A stretch of DNA of 44,143 bases from Bacteroidota bacterium (GCA_023394415.1 JAEXAR010000023.1:1-44143), one strand, 5' to 3'. Positions 17,486 through 25,660 are shown, counted from the stretch's first letter. Translations and numbers: made by a program. Notes: generated by a model not told the origin, from the sequence alone.

Positions 17486-17980
17486 ATGAAAACTTTAGAA
17501 TCTGAATTTTTAGAGAAAATGGAACATCATAAAGCTATGATTTTCAAAATTTCTAAAATGTATATGGATAATGCGGATGATCAGAAAGATCTCTTCCAAG
17601 AGATTACCTATCAAGTTTGGAAAGCTTATCCAAAGTTTGAAGGCAGAAGTGAGTTTTCAACCTGGCTCTACAGAATTGCACTTAATACAGCTATCGTTTT
17701 CCTAAAATCCGAGAAAAGAAGATCATTCGTAAACAACGATGAGAATATAAGCCGATACAAATTGGAAGATGATGAATATAATGCTGAAACCGAGGAAAAA
17801 CTGAAGATTATGTACAACGCCATTCATCAACTTAACCCCATTGATAAAGCTTTGATTTTTTACTACTTAGAAGATTATTCAGGGAAAGATATTGCCGAAC
17901 AAATGGGACTTACAGAAGTTAATTGCCGTGTAAAACTGAATCGAGCGAAGGAAAAATTAAAACAATTAATTCAGAAATGA
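17486..17980 (+). CDS. ECF-type RNA polymerase sigma factor
   Basis: A 164-aa extracytoplasmic-function sigma factor. Region 2 covers about residues 15-85 (DDQKDLFQEITYQVWKAYPK, EFSTWLYRIALNTAI) and region 4 about 105-160 (LNPIDKALIFYYLEDYSGKD, then the HTH IAEQMGLTEVNCRVKLNRAK). No recognisable anti-sigma FecR or zinc-binding domain follows; instead a membrane protein starts 34 nt downstream and may serve that role. Confidence 0.93.
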   Translation: MKTLESEFLEKMEHHKAMIFKISKMYMDNADDQKDLFQEITYQVWKAYPKFEGRSEFSTWLYRIALNTAIVFLKSEKRRSFVNNDENISRYKLEDDEYNAETEEKLKIMYNAIHQLNPIDKALIFYYLEDYSGKDIAEQMGLTEVNCRVKLNRAKEKLKQLIQK

Positions 17981-18014
17981 TACTAAAACTAAAAACTTTT
18001 AAAAAAAATTAAAA

Positions 18015-18833
18015 ATGGATATTGATAACCTTAAAGATATATGGAAAGAGGATAAAAGTGTAGAAACTCCCGACATGTCCACAGAAAAACAAAGCGAGAT
18101 TCACAACCCGCTGCAGAAAATAAGACAAAACATGCGAATGGAATTTTGGATGACGATCGTAACTTTAATTCCTGTAGTGGTGTACATTTATTTCAGTATT
18201 GACAATTTGAAGCTTAAAACCTATACTTTCACCCTAATATTTGTAATGCTTTGCGTGGTAGGTTTTTATTATAAAAAATTCTTCCTGCTTTATAAAGAAC
18301 TAGGCAACAATGCGATTAATACCAAAGATGCTTTGAAGGATCTGTTGTATCAGTTTAATCTTAATAAGCAATACTACATCTCCTATTATCTTGCATTTGC
18401 GCCGTTTTTGGTTTGCGAAATGATTTTGCTGAACGAGTTTAAATATCTTACAACTCCTTTACAAAATGAGCCTCAACATATCCGGGATCTTTCTGCATCA
18501 CTCCTATTTATTATTTCTACAATTTTTGGATTGTTTTTTCTTTATGTAGTTGGGAAATTTTGGTTTCAGCAGTATTATGGAAAATATATCGATAAAATCG
18601 TAGTGCTTAATTCCGAGATAAGTGGTGGTTTTGAGGATGAATTGAAACTGATACAAAAAAGAGAGAATTCACTTTTTAGTAGGTTGGAGAGATTTCTCAC
18701 TTCAAAAATGGGTAATGCCGGGACTTATGTTACGATGTTTATCTGGTTATTCCTTTTTTTAGTTCTTGTTTTTATTTTAATTATCGTTATAGGCATTGTT
18801 GTAGGTTTTGCAATAGCTCACTTCTCAAAATAA
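18015..18833 (+). CDS. Membrane protein downstream of ECF sigma, possible anti-sigma partner
   Basis: A 272-aa protein: a short soluble N-terminus (MDIDNLKDIWKEDKSVET) then four likely membrane helices (MTIVTLIPVVVYIYF, FTLIFVMLCVVGFYY, SLLFIISTIFGLFFLYVVG, and a long one near the C-terminus). Flavobacterial ECF sigma genes are often followed by such proteins with an N-terminal LxxxW segment, so a role as anti-sigma factor is plausible. This is inferred from position only. Confidence 0.72.
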   Translation: MDIDNLKDIWKEDKSVETPDMSTEKQSEIHNPLQKIRQNMRMEFWMTIVTLIPVVVYIYFSIDNLKLKTYTFTLIFVMLCVVGFYYKKFFLLYKELGNNAINTKDALKDLLYQFNLNKQYYISYYLAFAPFLVCEMILLNEFKYLTTPLQNEPQHIRDLSASLLFIISTIFGLFFLYVVGKFWFQQYYGKYIDKIVVLNSEISGGFEDELKLIQKRENSLFSRLERFLTSKMGNAGTYVTMFIWLFLFLVLVFILIIVIGIVVGFAIAHFSK

Positions 18834-18884
18834 AAGTGTAACATTTTGAGGTTTTTAATACTTACTATATAAAATATAAATATT

Positions 18885-19142
18885 ATGAAAAGCATTTGGA
18901 AAGTTAATTATCAGAATAACGAAATAGAAGTGGTAAATACTTGGTTTAATGGTGAAAAACTCTATGTTAATAAGCAATTACAAGATGAAAAACTGAGTTT
19001 CTTCAGCAGTGATCTTACAGGGCATTTATTCAATTTGGAAGGCCAACGTGAGGAGATAAAAGTGAATTTAGGAGGTTGGTTTACTGTTGGCTGTAGGCTT
19101 TTTATTAACAATATTAAGCAAAAGACTCAACAAATTAAATAA
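18885..19142 (+). CDS. Small protein of unknown function
   Basis: An 85-aa protein beginning MKSIWKVNYQNNEIEVVNTW, predicted largely beta-strand, without signal or membrane segment. The pattern VNTWFNGEKLYVN and NLGGWFTVGCRLFIN suggests a small beta-sandwich. I do not recognise a named family. It starts 51 nt after the sigma-linked membrane protein, with an independent or shared promoter. Confidence 0.65.
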   Translation: MKSIWKVNYQNNEIEVVNTWFNGEKLYVNKQLQDEKLSFFSSDLTGHLFNLEGQREEIKVNLGGWFTVGCRLFINNIKQKTQQIK

Positions 19143-19193
19143 AGCATATTTTGGTTGATGAATAAAAAGCTCTTCAAAGAATTGAAAATTATA

Positions 19194-19222
19194 AAAACGC
19201 CCCGAAATTTTCAGGGCGTTTT
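19194..19222. terminator. Terminator hairpin between the small gene and trpB2
   Basis: AACGCCC and GGGCGTT form a GC-rich stem flanked by an A-run on the left and TTTTC on the right, so it can serve both converging transcripts. Confidence 0.8.
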
Positions 19223-19267
19223 CAACAAATCAAAAATATTAACCGTTAAACGATTAGGTTATAACTA

Positions 19268-20596
19268 TTATTTCGGCTGCAAATTTCCAATCGTGGCAAT
19301 GCTGTCCTCAATATTTTTTACATCAAGTTCGTGATCTTCCAATTTTCCGGAATTGAAGTCGTCATAAGCTTGCATATCAACAAATCCGTGTCCTGAAAGA
19401 TTGAATAAAATGGTTTTGCTCTCGCCTTTCTCTTTATAATTTTGAACCTCGCGCAACACTTGTGCAATGCAGTGTGTAGATTCAGGAGCAGGAATAATGC
19501 CTTCTGTTCTGGCAAATAATTGTCCCGCTTCAAAACATTCCATTTGAGGTAAAGCAACAGCTTCAATTAAATTATCTTTTAATAATTGGGAGCATAAAAC
19601 ACTTGCACCGTGATAACGCAAACCTCCGGCGTGAATGGCTTCCGGTTCAAAATTATGTCCTAACGTGTACATTGGTAAAAGAGGTGTGTAACCTTCTGTA
19701 TCACCAAAATCGTACATAAATTTACCTTTGGTAAGTTTCGGACAAGATGCAGGTTCTACAGCAACGGCACGAATATCTTTTTTGCCTTGAAGTTTATTTC
19801 TCAAAAACGGAAAAGAAATTCCGGCAAAATTGGAGCCTCCGCCTAAAGGTGCAATTACAACATCGGGATAATCTTCTGCCAGTTCAAATTGTTTCAGCGC
19901 TTCTTCACCAATAATGGTTTGATGCAGCAAAACTTGATTCAAAACTGAACCTAATGAATACTTAGTATTTTCATCGGAAGCCGCCATTTCTATCGCTTCA
20001 GAAATTGCAATTCCTAAACTTCCGTTGGAATCCGGTTGATGTTCAAGCACGTGTCTTCCGGCATTTGTTTTGTCACTTGGCGATGCAAAAACGTTTGCGC
20101 CGTAAGTGTTCATCATCATTTTTCGGTAAGGTTTCTGCTGAAAACTTACTTTTACCATATAAATATCACATTCAATTCCAAATTGTGCACAAGCGTAGGA
20201 GAGTGCAGTTCCCCATTGTCCTGCGCCAGTTTCTGTGGTGATTTTTTTCACGCCTTGCTTGGCGTTGTAATAAGCTTGTGCAATAGCAGTGTTGGTTTTA
20301 TGAGAACCGCTTGGAGAAACGCCTTCGTATTTATAGTAAATTTTGCAGTCCGTTCCCAGTGCTTTTTCTAATTCTGTCGCACGAATTAATGGTGATGGAC
20401 GATAAATTTTATATTTTTCCAAAACTTCCTCAGGAATATCTATAAATCGTTCCTGCGAAACTTCCTGCATTATCAATTCCATCGGGAATAATGGTGCTAA
20501 TGCTTCCGGGCCTATTGGTTCCATCGTTGCAGGATTTAGCGGTGGTAAAGGTTTATTCGGCATATCTGCAACGATATTATACCATTGTTTCGGCAT
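19268..20596 (-). CDS. trpB: Tryptophan synthase beta chain, TrpB2-type
   Basis: A 442-aa PLP enzyme of the TrpB2 group that makes tryptophan from indole and serine. It shows the TrpB2 opening PKQWYNIVADMPNKPLPPLNP, the PLP Lys in PSGSHKTNTA (Lys100), the ETGAGQWG loop and the phosphate-binding GGGSN. No trpA or other trp gene is nearby. The family normally carries about ten more residues before PKQWYN. Here that coding sequence is present upstream but separated from its ATG (20632) by an in-frame TAG, so the internal ATG at 20596 is the likely start. An attenuator with a Trp-rich leader peptide lies upstream, supporting control by tryptophan. Confidence 0.88.
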   Translation of the reverse strand: MPKQWYNIVADMPNKPLPPLNPATMEPIGPEALAPLFPMELIMQEVSQERFIDIPEEVLEKYKIYRPSPLIRATELEKALGTDCKIYYKYEGVSPSGSHKTNTAIAQAYYNAKQGVKKITTETGAGQWGTALSYACAQFGIECDIYMVKVSFQQKPYRKMMMNTYGANVFASPSDKTNAGRHVLEHQPDSNGSLGIAISEAIEMAASDENTKYSLGSVLNQVLLHQTIIGEEALKQFELAEDYPDVVIAPLGGGSNFAGISFPFLRNKLQGKKDIRAVAVEPASCPKLTKGKFMYDFGDTEGYTPLLPMYTLGHNFEPEAIHAGGLRYHGASVLCSQLLKDNLIEAVALPQMECFEAGQLFARTEGIIPAPESTHCIAQVLREVQNYKEKGESKTILFNLSGHGFVDMQAYDDFNSGKLEDHELDVKNIEDSIATIGNLQPK

Positions 20597-20632
20597 CTGT
20601 TCTTCATCCAGGAAGTACTATTTTCTTTTCAT
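20597..20632 (-). other. Amber-interrupted N-terminal extension of trpB2
   Basis: In frame with trpB2 and directly upstream, the minus strand reads Met-Lys-Arg-Lys-TAG-Tyr-Phe-Leu-Asp-Glu-Glu-Gln, then the internal Met. YFLDEEQ looks like the usual lead-in of TrpB2 proteins, so the ATG at 20632 is probably the ancestral start and the TAG at 20620-20618 a nonsense change or 3-nt insertion. It could also be a sequencing error. As written it leaves a four-codon upstream ORF. Confidence 0.7.
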
Positions 20633-20683
20633 TTTAATTAAATTTTTAGTCGTTATATTTTAAATTTTGAATTTTTTGAGCAT

Positions 20684-20712
20684 AAAAAAACCGTCTGCAC
20701 ATACAGACGGTT
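20684..20712 (-). terminator. Trp attenuator terminator (3:4 hairpin)
   Basis: On the minus strand AACCGTCTG, a 6-nt loop (TATGTG) and CAGACGGTT form a perfect 9-bp stem followed by a run of seven U. It lies between the Trp-rich leader peptide and trpB2, so it ends transcription before the gene unless segment 3 is sequestered. Confidence 0.9.
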
Positions 20713-20751
20713 CTACAATAAGATTGTAATATTATTTAATTTTTCAATTCA

Positions 20752-20829
20752 TTAAATGATACAATGACTATGCAAATCGTCTGCTAAAAACGATTGCCAC
20801 CACCAGTTTGTATTAAAGAATTGATTCAT
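20752..20829 (-). CDS. trpL: Trp leader peptide
   Basis: A 25-codon ORF from the ATG at 20829 to a TAA at 20752, beginning MNQFFNTNWWWQSFLADD. Three consecutive Trp codons (TGG TGG TGG, 20805-20797) sit at residues 9-11, which is very unlikely by chance in a 25-residue peptide in AT-rich DNA. The position between a consensus promoter and an attenuator, and ahead of a tryptophan synthase gene, identifies it as a regulatory leader peptide: scarcity of charged tRNA-Trp would stall the ribosome on the Trp codons. Confidence 0.9.
   Translation of the reverse strand: MNQFFNTNWWWQSFLADDLHSHCII
20773..20796 (-). promoter_or_regulatory. Attenuator segments 1 and 2 (pause hairpin / antiterminator)
   Basis: Right after the Trp codons, CAATCGT (segment 1, 20796-20790) can pair with ACGATTTG (segment 2, 20780-20773) with one bulged base. 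Segment 2 overlaps GCAGACG (20784-20778), which can instead pair with CGTCTGT of the terminator's 5' arm with one G-U pair. The two pairings exclude each other, as in classical ribosome-mediated attenuation. Confidence 0.8.
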
Positions 20830-20846
20830 GATCTCGGTTGATGCTA

Positions 20847-20875
20847 CAAAGGTATAAATTATTTTTTTTGAGCAA
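20847..20875 (-). promoter_or_regulatory. Promoter of the trp leader
   Basis: Minus-strand TTG (20875-20873), an 18-bp spacer and TACCTTTG (20854-20847) match the Bacteroidetes -33/-7 consensus. Transcription would start near 20841, about 12 nt before the leader-peptide ATG. Confidence 0.75.
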
Positions 20876-20893
20876 GAAAAATGCCATCAAAAG

Positions 20894-21838
20894 TTAACAA
20901 TCTTTTACATCGCTCAACATTAGCCTTTGGCTGGAAGTGTTTGCAGGAACAGCAACGTCATCGGAAGGGATATAATAAACCGTTCCTGCAGTTTCCGAAA
21001 CATAAATTTTCACTTTCATATGTGAATAACCGCTGGGTTGGTAAGAAATCCAAAATCCCGAAGGATGTAATCCCCAAGTTCCGTATTCAATAGAGGATTT
21101 TTCACTGTTAAAACCTGCTAGCATTGCATACCTTTCCAGTTCGGAATAACTGTAATTTCCGGAAGAAAATAATTGTCTCATTTTGTTTTCAGCTTCTATA
21201 ACAACTTGCACAGGTTTTGGCAAATTGCTTTTCACTTCGCTCATTACTCCTGAAGGTACAAAATCTAATCCCATTTTGCTTAAAACTAATATGTCTTTTG
21301 AGGACAGTAATTTTGTGGCTACAAACAGTAATTCCGGGCTTAAATTCTTGAAATTGGCTTTGGCTATAATAGCCCACAGTAAAGCCTGAACATCACTTTG
21401 TTCAATTTCAGGATGGTTGTACCAATTTTTCACCAGTTTATTTACAATATCTTTTTTGGGGCCTTTCAGTGGGGCGTAAAGATAGCCATCTCCTTTGCTT
21501 GGGGCGTAAGTTCCGGCTTTTAAACAGAAACTTTTGAGTTCAATCTCATAATATCCCGGTGTTAATGCATAACCTTTTTCGGTAGATTCAAAGTTGCAAA
21601 GCGATTTAAAATTTTGATTGGATGCGAAATCTGGAGATTTGATATTTTGGGTATCGCAATCTTTAAAATTGGTAGTTATGGCTTCAGTTGTAATAAGATT
21701 ATTAATTTTTCCTCCAGCGATGTTAGTAACTTTTTCTTTAGCCTTATCTTTAATTTTGTCTTTCAACATATCGAGAACTTGAGCATTCATTTGTGTATAG
21801 AACAGGAATGCAAATACAATTAAAATACACTTTTTCAT
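20894..21838 (-). CDS. Secreted protein of unknown function
   Basis: A 314-aa protein with a cleavable signal peptide (MKKCILIVFAFLFYTQMNAQ). The mature part opens with a Lys/Asp-rich helix (DMLKDKIKDKAKEKVTN), followed by a mixed region with Cys residues at CDTQ, CNF and CLKAG, and ends with a terminal Cys (SDVKDC). I do not recognise the family. The stretch YALTPGYYEIELKSFCLKAGTY and the C-terminal beta-rich half suggest an envelope protein. It is upstream of, but transcribed separately from, the trp leader. Confidence 0.72.
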   Translation of the reverse strand: MKKCILIVFAFLFYTQMNAQVLDMLKDKIKDKAKEKVTNIAGGKINNLITTEAITTNFKDCDTQNIKSPDFASNQNFKSLCNFESTEKGYALTPGYYEIELKSFCLKAGTYAPSKGDGYLYAPLKGPKKDIVNKLVKNWYNHPEIEQSDVQALLWAIIAKANFKNLSPELLFVATKLLSSKDILVLSKMGLDFVPSGVMSEVKSNLPKPVQVVIEAENKMRQLFSSGNYSYSELERYAMLAGFNSEKSSIEYGTWGLHPSGFWISYQPSGYSHMKVKIYVSETAGTVYYIPSDDVAVPANTSSQRLMLSDVKDC

Positions 21839-21903
21839 TTTTTTTTCATTTTTTATAAAATTATGAAATTCATATTAATTAAAAGTAAATTGAATATTAA
21901 AAA

Positions 21904-21930
21904 AAACTTCCCAAAAATATCGGGAAGTTT
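21904..21930 (-). terminator. Terminator of icd
   Basis: Minus-strand AAACTTCCC and GGGAAGTTT form a 9-bp stem followed by a run of T, 21 nt after the icd stop codon. Confidence 0.85.
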
Positions 21931-21950
21931 ATATATGCCAAGAATTAAAA

Positions 21951-24167
21951 TTAAATGGAATTAATAATCTCATTTAAAGTTGCACTAGGTCTCATTGCAG
22001 CATCAGTCTTACTGAAATCTGAATGGTAATATCCGCCAATGTCTTGTGGTTTTCCCTGTGCACCAATTAATTCTTCATTTATTTTTGCTTCATTGTCATT
22101 CATTGCTGCAGCAACAGGTTTGAATTTCTCTGATAGTTCTGTGTCTTTGGTTTGGTTAGCCAAAGCTTGCGCCCAATACATTGCCAAATAGAAATGGGAA
22201 CCTCTGTTATCAATACCGCCCACTTTTCTCGCCGGAGATTTATCATTCTGAAGGAACAAGGCGTTTGCTTCATCCAAAGCATCGGCCAAAACCTGAGCTT
22301 TTGTGTTATTTTGCGTTTGTGCCAAATGTTCCAAAGAAGCTTGCAGCGCCAGAAATTCACCTAAAGAATCCCAACGTAAGTAACCTTCTTCAATAAACTG
22401 CTCAATATGTTTTGGTGCAGAACCTCCAGCTCCGGTTTCAAAAAGTCCACCACCATTCATCAAAGGAACGATAGAAAGCATTTTTGCAGAAGTACCAAGC
22501 TCCAAAATCGGAAACATATCGGTAAGGTAATCTCTCAAAACATTTCCGGAAACCGAAATGGTATCTTTCCCTTCACGACCGCGTTTCAAAGTTTCCAACA
22601 TCGCATCTTTTACATCCATAATGCGGATGTCAAGACCTGTTAAATCATAATTTTGAAGATATTGCTCTACTTTTTTGATGATTTGTGCATCGTGTGCGCG
22701 ACCTTTATCTAACCAGAAAATGGCAGGCGTGTTGGAAAGTTTTGCTCTGTTCACGGCCAGTTTCACCCAATCCTGAATCGGCGCGTCTTTCGTTTGGCAC
22801 ATCCTGAAAATATCTCCGTTCTGAACATTCTGCTGAAGCAAAATGTTTCCGTTTTCGTCTTCCACTTTCACAGTTCCTTCGGCTGACATCTGGAACGTTT
22901 TGTCGTGCGAACCGTATTCTTCGGCTTTCTGCGCCATCAGTCCAACGTTTGGAACAGACCCGAAAGTTTTAGGATCAATCGCCCCGTTCTTTTTCATATC
23001 ATCCACAATTGCTTCGTAGAAACCGGCATAAGTTCTGTCTGGAATTAGGCAAACCGTATCTTCTTCTTTACCATCTTTGTTCCACATTTTTCCACCACCA
23101 CGAACCAATGCTGCCATAGATGCATCCACAATAACGTCTGAAGAAACGTGGAAATTGGTAATACCTTGGTCAGAATTTACCATCGCAATTCTTGGTCCGT
23201 TAGCAATTGCAGCATCAATATCCGCTTTTATTTCCGCTTCATTAGGAGTTCCGGAGATTTTCTCGTAAAGTGTCGCTAAACCAAAGTTAGGGTTGATGTC
23301 GAGTTCTGCAAAAGTAGCAGCATGTTTTTCGAAGACATCTTTAAAATAGGTTTCCACAATTGCTCCGAAGATAATTGGGTCTGAAACCTTCATCATCGTA
23401 GCTTTAAGGTGAGCGGAAAGAAGAACGTCCTGTGATTTTGCCTTTTCCATTGCTTCGGCAACTGTAGATTTAAGTTCAGTTAAATTTAACACAGATGAAT
23501 CGATTACTTCTCCGGCTTTTAATGGTGAAAGGTCTTTTAATACTTTAGATGAACCATCATTTCCATAGAAAACAATCTTGAATTTCCCTTCATTTTCAAC
23601 GGTAACAGAGTTTTCTGTAGCATAGAAATCTCCTTTTTCCATATGGGCAATCTCAGTTTTACTGTCAGATTTCCATTCGCCCATTTTGTGAGGATTTGCT
23701 TTAGCATAATCTTTCACTGATTTTGGTGCGCGTCTGTCACTGTTTCCTTCTCTCAATACAGGGTTTACAGCAGATCCTAATACTTTTGCATATTTAGCGT
23801 TAATGGCTTTTTCTTCATCATTTTTAGGTTCGGCAGGATAATTTGGAAGATTGTAGCCTTGCTTCTGAAGTTCAGCAATGGCTTCTTCTAACTGCGGTAC
23901 AGAGGCTGAAATATTAGGTAATTTAATAATATTCGCTTCCGGTTGTGTTGCCAGCTTTCCTAATTCTGCAAGATAATCCGGGATTTTCTGTTCTTCGGTT
24001 AAAACTTCCGGAAAATTTGCCAAAATTCTTCCTGCTAAAGAAATATCGGGAACTGCAATCTCGATTCCTGCAGGTTGTGTGAAGGCTTTCACGATTGGTA
24101 AAAACGAATGAGTTGCAAGCATTGGAGCTTCATCCGTAAGTGTGTAATAGATTTTTGCCTGTGACAT
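21951..24167 (-). CDS. icd: Isocitrate dehydrogenase [NADP], monomeric type
   Basis: A 738-aa monomeric NADP-dependent isocitrate dehydrogenase, converting isocitrate to 2-oxoglutarate in the TCA cycle. The length and stretches such as IYYTLTDEAPMLATHSFLPI, NSDQGITNFHVSSDVIVDAS, FWLDKGRAHDAQ, GGGLFETGAGGSAPKHIEQF and GGIDNRGSHFYLAMYWA are diagnostic of the ~740-aa monomeric class. Single gene with its own terminator. Confidence 0.97.
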   Translation of the reverse strand: MSQAKIYYTLTDEAPMLATHSFLPIVKAFTQPAGIEIAVPDISLAGRILANFPEVLTEEQKIPDYLAELGKLATQPEANIIKLPNISASVPQLEEAIAELQKQGYNLPNYPAEPKNDEEKAINAKYAKVLGSAVNPVLREGNSDRRAPKSVKDYAKANPHKMGEWKSDSKTEIAHMEKGDFYATENSVTVENEGKFKIVFYGNDGSSKVLKDLSPLKAGEVIDSSVLNLTELKSTVAEAMEKAKSQDVLLSAHLKATMMKVSDPIIFGAIVETYFKDVFEKHAATFAELDINPNFGLATLYEKISGTPNEAEIKADIDAAIANGPRIAMVNSDQGITNFHVSSDVIVDASMAALVRGGGKMWNKDGKEEDTVCLIPDRTYAGFYEAIVDDMKKNGAIDPKTFGSVPNVGLMAQKAEEYGSHDKTFQMSAEGTVKVEDENGNILLQQNVQNGDIFRMCQTKDAPIQDWVKLAVNRAKLSNTPAIFWLDKGRAHDAQIIKKVEQYLQNYDLTGLDIRIMDVKDAMLETLKRGREGKDTISVSGNVLRDYLTDMFPILELGTSAKMLSIVPLMNGGGLFETGAGGSAPKHIEQFIEEGYLRWDSLGEFLALQASLEHLAQTQNNTKAQVLADALDEANALFLQNDKSPARKVGGIDNRGSHFYLAMYWAQALANQTKDTELSEKFKPVAAAMNDNEAKINEELIGAQGKPQDIGGYYHSDFSKTDAAMRPSATLNEIINSI

Positions 24168-24315
24168 TTATTTTGTATTTTTTTTAATGAAATTTTAAGA
24201 ATTACAAATTTAATCAAAAAAGCCTAAATCTGGTAAGTAAATGAATGAGGATTAATTCGAGATATTTTAAAACATTTTTAATGAATTGTGTAAGTTAAAA
24301 AAAATGTGTAGCCAG

Positions 24316-24323
24316 TATTTTTG
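24316..24323 (+). promoter_or_regulatory. Putative -7 box of the PPOX-family gene
   Basis: TATTTTTG matches TAnnTTTG, 15 nt before the ATG at 24339. This supports the ATG rather than the upstream in-frame TTG as start. Confidence 0.5.
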
Positions 24324-24338
24324 TGTAAATATATTATT

Positions 24339-24758
24339 ATGAAAAACGCTTCAATAAAAGACATAGCAAAACTAATGCGAGATCTGGATTTCTGTATGAT
24401 GGTTACCAGAGACGGTAGAGATACCTTACACAGCAGACCCATGAGTAATAACCGAAAAGTAGATTACGACGGAGATTCTTGGTTTTTTTCTTATGAAGAT
24501 TCGGGTAAAGTGAGGCAGATTAATACCAACCCAATGGTTTCGCTGATTTTTCAGACGGATAAAATGGTTTTTGTAGATTGCTATGGTAAGGCTACTGTAA
24601 CTACCAATAAAGAACTCATGAAAGAAAAATGGGTAGATGGTTTAGAAGCTTGGTTTCCTGAAAATCCTGAAACAAAAGGTGTTTGCCTTATTAAGGTAAC
24701 CGCACAAAGAGTTCAGTTTTGGGGTAAAGATGGTGACGGAGAATATCGTGCAGATTAA
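24339..24758 (+). CDS. Pyridoxamine 5'-phosphate oxidase-family protein (general stress protein 26-like)
   Basis: A 139-aa split-barrel flavin-binding protein. I start it at the ATG at 24339 (MKNASIKDIAKLMRDLDFCM). Motifs include TLHSRPMSNN, the FFSYEDSGKVRQINTNPMVS flavin-binding stretch, and the C-terminal RVQFWGKDGDGEY. Members bind FMN or FAD and are linked to stress; this one is too short and divergent to be PdxH. A 50-aa membrane protein follows 21 nt downstream. Confidence 0.85.
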   Translation: MKNASIKDIAKLMRDLDFCMMVTRDGRDTLHSRPMSNNRKVDYDGDSWFFSYEDSGKVRQINTNPMVSLIFQTDKMVFVDCYGKATVTTNKELMKEKWVDGLEAWFPENPETKGVCLIKVTAQRVQFWGKDGDGEYRAD

Positions 24759-24779
24759 TCAATTAAAAAAAATAATGTT

Positions 24780-24932
24780 ATGGCTACCCAGAAAAATACA
24801 CCTCCGAAAGGCGTCGTAATTGCAATTGGCGTTATTATTGGTCTTATTGTGTTCTACTTTATATTAATGGCGATTTTCCCGGATTTGTTTCAAAACTTAA
24901 ATACGGGCGAAGCACAACCTGTTAAGAATTAA
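24780..24932 (+). CDS. Small single-pass membrane protein (50 aa)
   Basis: ATG at 24780 to TAA at 24932 encodes 50 residues: a polar N-terminus (MATQKNTPPKG), one strong membrane helix (VVIAIGVIIGLIVFYFILMA) and a short polar tail. It lies 21 nt after the PPOX-family gene in the same direction, and its stop overlaps the convergent Nei gene's stop by 4 nt. The hydrophobic pattern and tight fit between genes argue that it is real; the function is unknown. Confidence 0.7.
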   Translation: MATQKNTPPKGVVIAIGVIIGLIVFYFILMAIFPDLFQNLNTGEAQPVKN

Positions 24933-25657
24933 GAATACAGTTTTTGAATACTTTCCACCAGGAAAGTCTTTCTTTTAATCGCAGGAGAAATGTACATCTC
25001 AACCTTTTCGTTTTTATAATTGTCTTTCTGATAAACTGCTGAGGAGGATTTCCATATTTTCTTTTCAATTAATTCAACAGAATGAATACTGAAATTTTGA
25101 ATATGATATATTAATTCGTCTATTTTTTTGGAAGGAATTTTTTCTACCAAACTTTCGGGATGGATTTTTGTGAGGAATAGAACTTCGTTTCGGATCACAT
25201 TACCAACGCCAGGAAAAATATCCTGATTCATCAGTGCATCACCAATTTTCTTTTTAGGGAGTTTTTCTAAAAGCAGCTGTTTTACATCTTCTGAATTAAA
25301 TTTTTTTGAAAAAACATCTAATTTCCGGTTAAAGTAATTGTCTGCATTGGCATCGATTTTTTTCAGATTTACAACGTAGAAATTCACGACATCATTGCCA
25401 AAATGTAGTGTAAAGCTTGGATTTACTTTTTTTGTTCCGTTTATTAAGTACCTTCCAAACATTCCGAAGTGAACTGTAACAAAGAATTTTTTGAACTGAA
25501 AAATTAAATATTTCCCGAAAGCATCAACTTTTACCAATTTTTGTCCGGAAATATCATCAGCAAAAGGATTTCTATAACCACCACTCTCGGTGACGGTTTT
25601 GCCTTCAAATTTTTTTATCTGTTTCTGGTGGGCTGCAATAGTTGGTCCTTCCGGCAT
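24929..25657 (-). CDS. Nei/Fpg-family DNA glycosylase, zincless
   Basis: A 242-aa base-excision glycosylase/AP lyase. After Met1 it has Pro2 (the Schiff-base nucleophile) and Glu3 in MPEGPTIAAHQKQI, a Nei-like opening. The H2TH motif is in GDALMNQDIFPGVGNVIRNE. The C-terminal finger lacks the four zinc Cys (ends RKTFLVESIQKLYS), so it is a zincless-finger form. The gene starts 3 nt after topoisomerase IB stops and sits in a block with LigD and Ku, suggesting a shared repair role. Confidence 0.88.
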   Translation of the reverse strand: MPEGPTIAAHQKQIKKFEGKTVTESGGYRNPFADDISGQKLVKVDAFGKYLIFQFKKFFVTVHFGMFGRYLINGTKKVNPSFTLHFGNDVVNFYVVNLKKIDANADNYFNRKLDVFSKKFNSEDVKQLLLEKLPKKKIGDALMNQDIFPGVGNVIRNEVLFLTKIHPESLVEKIPSKKIDELIYHIQNFSIHSVELIEKKIWKSSSAVYQKDNYKNEKVEMYISPAIKRKTFLVESIQKLYS

Positions 25658-25660
25658 TTT

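Noticed and set aside
20005..20371. Plus-strand open frames inside trpB2
   Set aside because: They are antisense shadows of a well-supported enzyme gene and show no recognisable protein motifs.
22100..22643. Open frames in other registers within icd
   Set aside because: The icd frame is continuous and matches the family from end to end; the others are composition artefacts.
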